From Halalkalicoccus sp. NIPERK01 (GTDB lineage Archaea; Halobacteriota; Halobacteria; Halobacteriales; Halalkalicoccaceae), in NCBI RefSeq assembly GCF_030287405.1, contig NZ_JASVVV010000004.1, positions 200,081 to 264,080 on the forward strand: a stretch of 64,000 nucleotides of DNA. The letters run 5' to 3'. Position 1 is the stretch's first letter; each line of letters starts with the position of its first letter. A program made the translations under genes and the position numbers. Of the stretch, positions 1 to 7,700 are shown piece by piece. The notes under the pieces were generated by a model. That model was not told the DNA's origin and ran no database searches. It was given only the letters and a program-made list of their open reading frames with translations.

Positions 1-675
1 GGGGACCTCGATACGTTTCCACTCGACTTCCGTCTCGTAGGTGTACTCCGCGACGTCCGAGTCGTCCTCGGTCATCACCTCGACCTCGGTGATCCCGAGG
101 TTCTCACACACCTCCAGAATCGCCTCCTCGCCACCTCCGGGGGAAGCGCTCATCCCCGTTACTAGTGGGTTTTCGGCGTCCGCGTGGTAGCGTTCGGCGA
201 TATATACATATGAATAGTCGCCGGTCGCGCGGTGACACTCGTCGAAGGTGAGGTGGACGACCTCCGAAAGGGAGATCCGCCCGCCGACGAGGTCGTTCTC
301 GACGACCTGCGGGGTGGCGATGACTATTCGAGAATCGTCCCACAGCGCCGCCCGGTCGTCGGGGCGGACCTCCCCCGTGAAGACGACGATCTCCTCGTCG
401 GGAATCTCGAGGGCCTCGCGATAGAACTCGGCGTGTTGCTCGACGAGGGGTTTCGTCGGCGCGAGAAAGAGCGATTTGCCGCCGAGGTCGTTGAGCCGTT
501 CGGCGGTGACGAGCAGGCTCACCGTCGTCTTGCCGAGTCCGGTGGGAAGGCACACGAGCGTGTGGGCGGCCTTCGCCGTGCCGGCGAGTTGGATCTGGTA
601 GAGCCGGCGTTCGATGAACCCCGGCGTGAGGAGGGGATGATCCACCCGGGGGATCTGCTCGTCCGTGGCGGCCAT
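1..675 (-). CDS. hef: Hef-type ATP-dependent DNA helicase, N-terminal part (runs off window)
   Basis: The frame is open from the ATG at 675 to the window edge and gives 225 residues of a superfamily 2 helicase. The Walker A motif PTGLGKTT lies near residue 45, and the Walker B/DExH motif appears as DECH near residue 146, followed by RATGDYSYVYIAERY, which is the typical Hef/FANCM-like context. A TGMSASPGG segment matches motif III. In the family, Hef is a helicase joined to an XPF/ERCC4-type nuclease that processes stalled forks; the nuclease half would lie outside the window, so its presence is inferred. The stretch between this start and the next gene is only about 65 bases. Confidence 0.85.
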   Translation of the reverse strand, partial: MAATDEQIPRVDHPLLTPGFIERRLYQIQLAGTAKAAHTLVCLPTGLGKTTVSLLVTAERLNDLGGKSLFLAPTKPLVEQHAEFYREALEIPDEEIVVFTGEVRPDDRAALWDDSRIVIATPQVVENDLVGGRISLSEVVHLTFDECHRATGDYSYVYIAERYHADAENPLVTGMSASPGGGEEAILEVCENLGITEVEVMTEDDSDVAEYTYETEVEWKRIEVP

Positions 676-740
676 TGGCTCGTTTTGTTCGTTCTCGGGG
701 TTAAGGGTTCGTGTAGCGGGGTGGAAGTGGAGAACCGGCC

Positions 741-1295
741 TCAGACGGCCGCGACGCCGATCCACATCGCGATTGCCGCCCCGATCGGGATCGTCAGGTT
801 GTCGTCGACGATGTACCCGCGGATCGAAACCAGATAGCCGTCGGCGGCGGTCGCCGCGAGCGCGCCGAACAGGGCCGCCACGAGCGGGACGAACGCCAGC
901 GCGAACAGCAGGCAGACCGAGAAGACCGCCCCGAGCGCGAGCGGTGACTTCGTCTCCCGGCCCTTTCCGAGATACCCGCCGACGGGGTCGCCGACCGCGA
1001 GCATGAACATCGCGGGCACGCCGATCGAGGGGGGGAACAAGAGCGCCACGACGGCCATCCCGACCGTGTACAGCGCGTAGCCCGCGACCTTCTCGCGTTC
1101 GTACTCGCGGGTGAGGTTCTCGTAGATCCACCAGTCGAGCCCCGAGCGGAGCCGCACGAGTTCGAGGCCCATCGCGACCCCCACGCCGAGTGCGAGGGCC
1201 CAGCCCAACTGCTCCCACGTGAGGACGCCGAGCAGGTAGCTCGCGGGCGCCAACGCGCCGCTGGCGTGTACCAGCCGTCGGCCGATCTCTGCCAC
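741..1295 (-). CDS. Dolichol-kinase / SEC59-like integral membrane protein
   Basis: 184 residues with about six hydrophobic segments. The motif GDPVGGYLGKGRETKSP, near residues 103-119, resembles the nucleotide-binding region of CTP-dependent polyprenol/dolichol kinases and CDP-DAG synthase-like enzymes. The likely role is phosphorylation of a membrane lipid alcohol used as a glycan carrier. The start is GTG, overlapping the last base of the glyS stop (TAGTG), so the two are translationally coupled. The family assignment is good; the substrate is inferred. Confidence 0.7.
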   Translation of the reverse strand: MAEIGRRLVHASGALAPASYLLGVLTWEQLGWALALGVGVAMGLELVRLRSGLDWWIYENLTREYEREKVAGYALYTVGMAVVALLFPPSIGVPAMFMLAVGDPVGGYLGKGRETKSPLALGAVFSVCLLFALAFVPLVAALFGALAATAADGYLVSIRGYIVDDNLTIPIGAAIAMWIGVAAV

Positions 1296-3136
1296 TACTC
1301 CGGCGCGTTCTCGGCCCCGGCCGATAGTTCTTCGTATTCGTCGCCGAGCGCGCCGAACGTCCGGTCGCCCTCGCGCAGGCCGGCGAGAACGCCCGCCAGA
1401 TCCGCGATCGGCACCCGAACTTGGGAGGTCGAGTCCCGGTCACGAAGCGTCACCGTTCCGTCCCCCTCGGTCTCGTAGTCGACGGTCACGCAGAAGGGCG
1501 TCCCGACCTCGTCCTGTCTCCTGTACCGGCGGCCGATGTTGCCCGAGTCGTCGTAGGCGACCTCCAGGCCCGCCTCCCGGAGGTCGTTTGCGATCTCGCG
1601 GGCGCGCTCGCCGAGGCCGTCCCGATCCATCAGCGGGAACACCCCGACGGTCGTCGGTGCCATCTCCGGGGCGAGCGAGAGGTAGCTCCGCTGCTCGCCG
1701 TCGACCTCGTCCTCGCGGTAGGCGTGCGCGACGAGGGTGTACAGGGTCCGGCCGACCCCGAAGGAGGGCTCGACCACGTGGGGCGTGACGTGCTCGCCCG
1801 ATTCCGTGACCTCCTCGACGGCGAACCCGGTCTTTTCCATCGGTATCTCGTGGGTCTCGCCGTCCACCTCGACCGCGACCGTCTCGCCGTCTCGCGGCTC
1901 GTCGCCGCTCGAACGGTCCGCGGAACTCCGTTCCGCGCGCTCGAACGCGGCCCGATCACGCTCGGCCAGCCGTTCGAGCGCGTCGGCGATCTCCCCGGCC
2001 GCCCCGCCGAATTCGGGACCCAAGTAGCTCATGTCGGGGTCGACCGTGGCGCGCTCGGTCGTGATGGGCTCGTCGTACTGCTCGAACACCGAAAAGTCCT
2101 CGCCGGAGTGCTCGGCGTGTTTCGAGAGGTCGTAGTCGCCCCGGTAGGCGAAGCCGGCGATCTCGACCCAGTCCCCGCCGAGTTCGGCCTCGGCGTCCCA
2201 GCAATCGGAGGCGTAGTGGGCCCGTTCACCAGGTAGGTGCTGGCGGAACCTGAACCGGTCCACGTCGACGCCGACCCGCTCGTACCACTCCTGGGCGATC
2301 CCGAGGTAGTAGGCGACCCACTCGTTCGCGATGATCCCTTCCCCGACCGCGTCCCCGATCGTCGTCCGAACGTACTCGGTTCCGTCCTCGCGCTGGTTCT
2401 CGATCGGATACAGCGTCACCTTGACGTCCGCGACCCGCGAGAGGTCGGGTTTGTCGCGTTCGGGGTCGACGAACTGCTCCAACTCGGCCTGCGTGAACTC
2501 GCGGACCCGGATCACGCCCTTCCGGGGGCTGATCTCGTTGCGGTAGGCGGGCCCGATCTGGGTGACGCCGAAGGGGAGTTGATTCCTCGCGTACTCGGCG
2601 AGCTGGGGGAACTCGACGAAGATCCCCTGGGCCGTCTCGGGGCGCATGTAGCCCTGCTGACCGGAGCCGGGCCCGATGGTGGTCTCGAACATCAGGTTGA
2701 ACTCCTCGATGGGCTCGCCGGCGAGGGCGGCCCCACACGAGGGACAGACGAGGTCGTGCTCGCGGATCAGCTCCTCGACCTCGGGGATCGGGATCGCCTC
2801 GGCGTCCTCGATCCCCGTGGTGTCCTCGATCAGGTGGTCGGCGCGGTGGCTCTCGCCGCACTCCGCACACTCGACGAGCATGTCGTCGAACCCGTCGAGG
2901 TGGCCCGACGCCTCGAAGACCGCCTCGGGCATGATCGTCGGGGCCTCGATCTCCTGGTTGCCCTCTTTTACGGTGAAGCGGTCGCGCCAGGCGTCCTCGA
3001 GGTGGCGCTTGAGCGCCGCGCCCTCGGGGCCGTAGGTGTAGAAGCCGGCGACGCCGCCGTAGACGCCGTTCGAGGGGAAGAAGAAGCCACGGCGTTTGGC
3101 GAGCTCCGCGACGTCGCGCCCCTCACGCCCGCTCAT
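1295..3136 (-). CDS. glyS: Glycyl-tRNA synthetase (class II)
   Basis: 613 residues. Class II motifs are visible: motif 2 around RNEISPRKGVIRVREF and motif 3 in EPSFGVGRTLYTL, then a C-terminal anticodon-binding domain beginning near LAPEMAPTTVGVF. An insertion with CAECGES and CPSCGA pairs looks like the zinc-binding insertion of archaeal GlyRS. It charges tRNA-Gly with glycine. The start ATG overlaps the upstream CBS-protein gene by 14 bases, and its stop overlaps the next start by one base, so this is a three-gene operon on the minus strand. Confidence 0.95.
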   Translation of the reverse strand: MSGREGRDVAELAKRRGFFFPSNGVYGGVAGFYTYGPEGAALKRHLEDAWRDRFTVKEGNQEIEAPTIMPEAVFEASGHLDGFDDMLVECAECGESHRADHLIEDTTGIEDAEAIPIPEVEELIREHDLVCPSCGAALAGEPIEEFNLMFETTIGPGSGQQGYMRPETAQGIFVEFPQLAEYARNQLPFGVTQIGPAYRNEISPRKGVIRVREFTQAELEQFVDPERDKPDLSRVADVKVTLYPIENQREDGTEYVRTTIGDAVGEGIIANEWVAYYLGIAQEWYERVGVDVDRFRFRQHLPGERAHYASDCWDAEAELGGDWVEIAGFAYRGDYDLSKHAEHSGEDFSVFEQYDEPITTERATVDPDMSYLGPEFGGAAGEIADALERLAERDRAAFERAERSSADRSSGDEPRDGETVAVEVDGETHEIPMEKTGFAVEEVTESGEHVTPHVVEPSFGVGRTLYTLVAHAYREDEVDGEQRSYLSLAPEMAPTTVGVFPLMDRDGLGERAREIANDLREAGLEVAYDDSGNIGRRYRRQDEVGTPFCVTVDYETEGDGTVTLRDRDSTSQVRVPIADLAGVLAGLREGDRTFGALGDEYEELSAGAENAPE

Positions 3137-3980
3137 CGAGCGCCTCCAGGAGGTGGGTGTCCTGTAGGATCCCGATCAGCTCGTTGCCGCTGGTCATCGG
3201 GATCTGCTCGATGTCGTGGCGGATCATGAGCTGGGCGGCCTCCCTGGCCGTGCGCCGTTTCGTCACCGTCACCACGTCCTCGGTCATGAACTCCCGCACC
3301 GGCGCGTCCGGGATCTCGACGTTGCGGGTCGGGAGATACCGGTTCCCGACGGCCTTGATGCTCTCCCACTTCCAGTCGTCGTCGTCGCCGGCCATGCTGT
3401 CGCCGGTTCGTTCCTCGCCCTCGACGACCTCGGCGACCTCGATGATGTCGACCTCGGTGAGGATCCCGCAGGGCTCGCCCTCGTCGTCGAGCACCACCGC
3501 GTACGGCTCGTCGGCGTAGTAGAGTTCGCGCTCGGCGACGGGCAGGGGCGTCTCGGCGTGGATGCAGTTGACGTGTCGGGCGGCGAGCCCGCCGACCTCG
3601 ACGTCGCCCTCGACGTCGCCGTTGGCGATCGCGTGGATCACGTCCGTGATCGTCACGATCCCCTCTAGCTGCCCGTCGACGACGGGGACGCGACGGGCGC
3701 CCTCCCGGAGCATCAGGCCCGCGAGCTCCTCGATCGAGGTCTCCTCGGTCGTCGTCGGGACCTCCTCCAACAGCAGCGCGAGCTGATCCTCGTCGGGCTG
3801 CTCGATCAGCCCCTCGCGCGAGACCAGCCCGCGGAACTCCTCGGTGCCGTTCTCGTTCTTGACGACGGGCACCGAGGAGAACTCGCGCTCCTGGAGGTAT
3901 TCGAGCGCGTCGTCACGCGAGCCCGGGAGCTCGACGGTGACGAGCGCCGAGCGTGGCGTCATCGCGTCTGCGACCTTCAT
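3123..3980 (-). CDS. Four-CBS-domain protein
   Basis: 285 residues counted from the ATG at 3980. The reading frame stays open upstream to 4151, but the extra residues are arginine/proline-rich and non-acidic, unlike haloarchaeal protein, so the shorter start is preferred. Two pairs of CBS motifs are visible: N-terminal KVADAMTPRSALVTV, two central repeats ending around GIVTITDVIHAIA and GILTEVDIIEVAEVV, and C-terminal VREFMTEDVVTV to GILQDTHLLEAL. CBS pairs bind adenosyl nucleotides and act as energy or ligand sensors. The 3' end overlaps glyS by 14 bases. The regulated target is unknown. Confidence 0.85.
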   Translation of the reverse strand: MKVADAMTPRSALVTVELPGSRDDALEYLQEREFSSVPVVKNENGTEEFRGLVSREGLIEQPDEDQLALLLEEVPTTTEETSIEELAGLMLREGARRVPVVDGQLEGIVTITDVIHAIANGDVEGDVEVGGLAARHVNCIHAETPLPVAERELYYADEPYAVVLDDEGEPCGILTEVDIIEVAEVVEGEERTGDSMAGDDDDWKWESIKAVGNRYLPTRNVEIPDAPVREFMTEDVVTVTKRRTAREAAQLMIRHDIEQIPMTSGNELIGILQDTHLLEALDERA

Positions 3981-4124
3981 GCTCGCCGGATATGACCTCG
4001 GACGCCTTGTACCCCCCGGTCTCGGGCAGGAAACCGGACGAGCGGACACCGCCCCGGAACGCGAGCAGGCAGGCGCGTGGCGTTGAGTAGCGGGTGGATA
4101 AAACCGGGCTGTCACTCCGGGAAG

Positions 4125-4130
4125 TTTATA
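4125..4130 (+). promoter_or_regulatory. TATA box of the small gene at 4155
   Basis: TTTATA sits 25-30 bases before the ATG at 4155, the distance expected for a leaderless or near-leaderless haloarchaeal transcript. Confidence 0.5.
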
Positions 4131-4154
4131 ACTCACGCGAACGAGTGTCACATC

Positions 4155-4325
4155 ATGTCCACGAAAGCGACCCCCGCGTCCGCTGTGGATGTCGAGAGCG
4201 AGGTCATGACCTCGATAGACGACGCCGACGACGAGGAGCGCGTCGTTATCGCCGACATCAGCGTCGACGAAGCCTGGCTCTCCATGCCGCTTCGCGACGC
4301 GGTGTCGCTTCCGGACTGCCGATAG
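4155..4325 (+). CDS. Small conserved haloarchaeal protein (DUF7556-like)
   Basis: 56 residues, strongly acidic, with a core EVMTSIDDADD...VIADISVDEAWLSMP that I recognise as a small protein conserved in haloarchaea. No catalytic motif is visible. The start follows a clear TATA box and gives a near-leaderless mRNA. The frame is open further upstream, but that part overlaps the promoter. Function unknown. Confidence 0.65.
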   Translation: MSTKATPASAVDVESEVMTSIDDADDEERVVIADISVDEAWLSMPLRDAVSLPDCR

Positions 4326-4366
4326 AGAGGATACGTTTTTCCCGACCCCGTTCGTTGCCCCCGTGC

Positions 4367-4786
4367 ATGCACTACCGCGAGGTCGAGACGAAACGGGAGT
4401 TCGTTGCCCGACTGGAGCCCGGCGCCGACTGGCGCGAGGAGATCGAGACCCTCGCCGACGAGGAGGAGGTCGATGCGGGCTTTTTCTACGCGCTCGGCGC
4501 GGTCCAGGACGCCGAACTCTGGTTCTACGACCAGCGCGAGAAGGAGTACGAAGCCGTCACCTTCGAGGAACCCCTCGAGGTCGCCGCCTGCGTCGGCAAC
4601 GTCGCGTGGCTGGATGCGGAGCGCTTCGCCCACACCCACGCCGTCCTCTCCCGACCCAGCGGGCAGGCGATCGCGGGACACCTCCACGCCGGCACCGTCT
4701 TCGCCGGCGAGTGTTACCTGCGCGAGTTCGAGGGCGAACTCGTCCGCGAGATCGACGGGACGACCGGACTCGACCTCTGGCTGTAG
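4367..4786 (+). CDS. PPC-domain (DUF296) DNA-binding-type protein
   Basis: 139 residues. It has the PCC/DUF296 signature HTHAVLSRPSG...GHLHAGTVFAGECYLREF, with paired histidines that bind metal in structurally known members, preceded by GFFYALGAVQDAELWFYD. Such proteins form trimers; plant relatives bind AT-rich DNA, while prokaryotic members are mostly uncharacterised. The ATG at 4367 is the first in frame that fits the family. The stop codon TAG directly abuts the polC start, so the two genes are probably cotranscribed. Confidence 0.8.
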   Translation: MHYREVETKREFVARLEPGADWREEIETLADEEEVDAGFFYALGAVQDAELWFYDQREKEYEAVTFEEPLEVAACVGNVAWLDAERFAHTHAVLSRPSGQAIAGHLHAGTVFAGECYLREFEGELVREIDGTTGLDLWL

Positions 4787-7700
4787 ATGCGCGGAGAGGA
4801 CGAACGCTACTTCGAGCGGATCGAGTCCCGCCTCGAGGAGGCGTTCGACCGGGCCGAGACGGCCCGACTGGAGAGCGGCGACCCCCGCCCCGAGGTCGAG
4901 ATCCCCGTCGCCAAGGACATGGCCGACCGGGTCGAGAACATCCTCGGCATCCCCGGCGTGGCCGAGCGGGTCCGGGAACTCGAAGCGGAGATGAGCCGCG
5001 AGGAGGCGGCGCTGGCGCTCGCGGAGGACTTCGCCGAGGGCCGCGTGGGGGAGTACGAGACGCGTGACGGGAAGATCGAGGGGGCGGTCAGGACCGCGGT
5101 CGCGCTGCTGACGGAGGGCGTGGTCGCCGCGCCCATCGAGGGGATCGACCGGGTCGAGTTGCTGGAGAACGACGACGGCACCGAGTGCGTTCGGGTCTAC
5201 TACGCCGGCCCCATCAGATCTGCAGGCGGGACCGCACAGGCGCTGTCGGTGCTCGTCGCCGACTACACCCGCGCGCTGCTGGGCGTCTCGGAGTATCAGG
5301 CCCGCGACGACGAGATCGAGCGCTACGCCGAGGAGGTGGGGCTGTACGACAAGACCACGGGACTGCAGTACTCGCCCAAAGACGAGGAGACGAAGTTCAT
5401 CGCCCGGCACTGCCCGATCATGCTCGACGGGGAGGCGACGGGTGACGCCGAGGTTTCGGGCTTTCGGGACCTGGAGCGAGTGGGGACGAACAACCCACGG
5501 GGCGGGATGTGTCTCGTCCTCGCGGAGGGGATCGCGCTCAAGGCCCCGAAGATCCAGCGCTACACCCGCGAACTCGACGAGATCGACTGGCCGTGGCTCC
5601 AGGACCTGATCGACGGGACGATCGGCGAGGGCGAGGGAAGCGACGACGAGGACGACGAGTCGACGGACGGAGACGAGACGGAGGACACGGAACCCGACGA
5701 ACCCGCCGGCCCGCCGCGGGTCGAACCCGCCACGAAGTTCCTCCGGGACCTGATCGCCGGGCGACCGGTCTTCTCGCATCCCTCCCGGCCGGGCGGCTTT
5801 CGCCTGCGCTACGGCCGGGCGCGAAATCACGGTTTTGCCACTGGAGGAATCCACCCCGCGACGATGCACGTCGTCGACGACTTCCTCGCGACGGGTACCC
5901 AGATCAAGACCGAACGCCCCGGCAAAGCGCACGGCATCATCCCCGTCGACACCATCGAGGGGCCCACCGTCCGACTGGCCAACGGCGAGGTGCGGCGGAT
6001 CGACGACGCCGCAGAGGCCCTCGAAGTCCGCAACGGCGTCGAGAGGATCATCGACGCCGGGGAGTACCTCGTCAATTTTGGAGAATTTGTCGAGAACAAC
6101 CACCCGCTGGCGCCCGCTTCGTACACGTTCGAGTGGTGGATCCAGGAGTTCGAAAACAGCGCGGCGGACGTCCAGGCGCTCGCCGACTCCCCGCACGTCG
6201 ACCTCGAATCGCCGAGCGTCGAGGAGGCGCTCGACTGGGCCACCGAGTACGACGCCCCGCTGCATCCCGCGTACACCTACCTCTGGCACGATCTTTCTAC
6301 TACCCAGTTCGAGGCGCTCGCCGATGCCGTCGAGGAGGGGACGGTCAAAGTGGGCGAACTCGAACTGACCCGAACGCAGACGGTCCGGGAGGCCCTCGAG
6401 ACCCTGCTGGTCGAACACCGACAGACCGCAGAGACCCTTTCTGTCCCCGAGTGGCGCGCGCTCGTCGCGACGATGGGCTTCTCGGAGGACCTGACCCGCG
6501 AGTGGGACTCGCTTTCCGAGGACGCCCGTGCGTGGGACGGCGGGCAAAACGCGATGAAGGCGGTCGAGGAGGTCGCCCCATTCACGGTTCGGGAACGGGC
6601 CCCGACCCGGATCGGCAACCGGATGGGACGCCCCGAGAAATCCGAGAAACGCGAACTCTCGCCCGCAGTCCACACGCTGTTTCCGATCGGGGAGGCCGGC
6701 GGCGCCCAGCGCGACGTCGCCAAGGCCGCCCGCTACGCCCCCGGGATGCGCGACACGCCCGGCGAGGTCGAAGTGAGCGTCGGACGGCGCGAGTGCGCAG
6801 AGTGCGGTACCCACACCTTCCGCGGGGACTGTCCCGACTGCGGGGCCAATACCTTCCCACACTACGAGTGTCCCGACTGCGGGACCGAACTCGAACCCGA
6901 CGAGGCCGGCCGCGTCGAGTGCGCCCGCTGTGAGGTCGAGGGAACGAGCGTCGAGCGCCGGACGCTGGACCTCGACGGGATCTACCACGACGCCCTCTCG
7001 GCGCTCGGCGAGCGCGAGGGCTCCTTCGAGACGCTGAAAGGCGTGAAGGGCCTCACGTCGTCGCACAAGACGCCCGAGCCGATGGAGAAGGGGATCCTGC
7101 GGGCGAAACACGGCGTCTCGGCCTTCAAGGACGGCACCATCCGCTACGACATGACCGACCTTCCCGTCACGTCCGTCCGCCCCGAGGAACTCGACGTCTC
7201 CGTCGAGGAGTTTCGCCGACTGGGTTATCACGATGACGTCGAGGGAGCCCCCCTCGAACACGACGACCAGTTGGTCGAGTTGAAGGTGCAGGACATCGTC
7301 CTCTCCGATGGCGCGGCCGAACACCTCCTGAAGACCGCCGATTTCGTCGACGAACTGCTGGAGGATTACTACGGCCTCGATCCCTTCTACGAGATGACCG
7401 AGCGCGAGGAACTCGTCGGCGAACTCGTCTTCGGGATGGCGCCCCACACCAGCGCCGCCGTGGTGGGTCGCGTGATCGGGTTTACGAGCGCCGCAGTGGG
7501 ATATGCTCATCCGTATTTCCATGCATCGAAGCGCAGGAACTGCTTCCATCCCGAAATGAAGGTGTGGGTTCGTGAGACGAACGATAACTGGCGTTACAAC
7601 TCGATCGAGGACCTCGTGGAGGGATGTCTGGACGACCCACGAACCGACGACTTCGGAACGCTCGTCGAGGAGCTCGACGGGGAGCTATTCGTCCCGTCGA

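Noticed and set aside
4148-7549. 1133-codon open frame on the minus strand opposite polC
   Set aside because: It is a shadow of the high-GC polC frame, with no recognisable domain; polC on the plus strand is certain.
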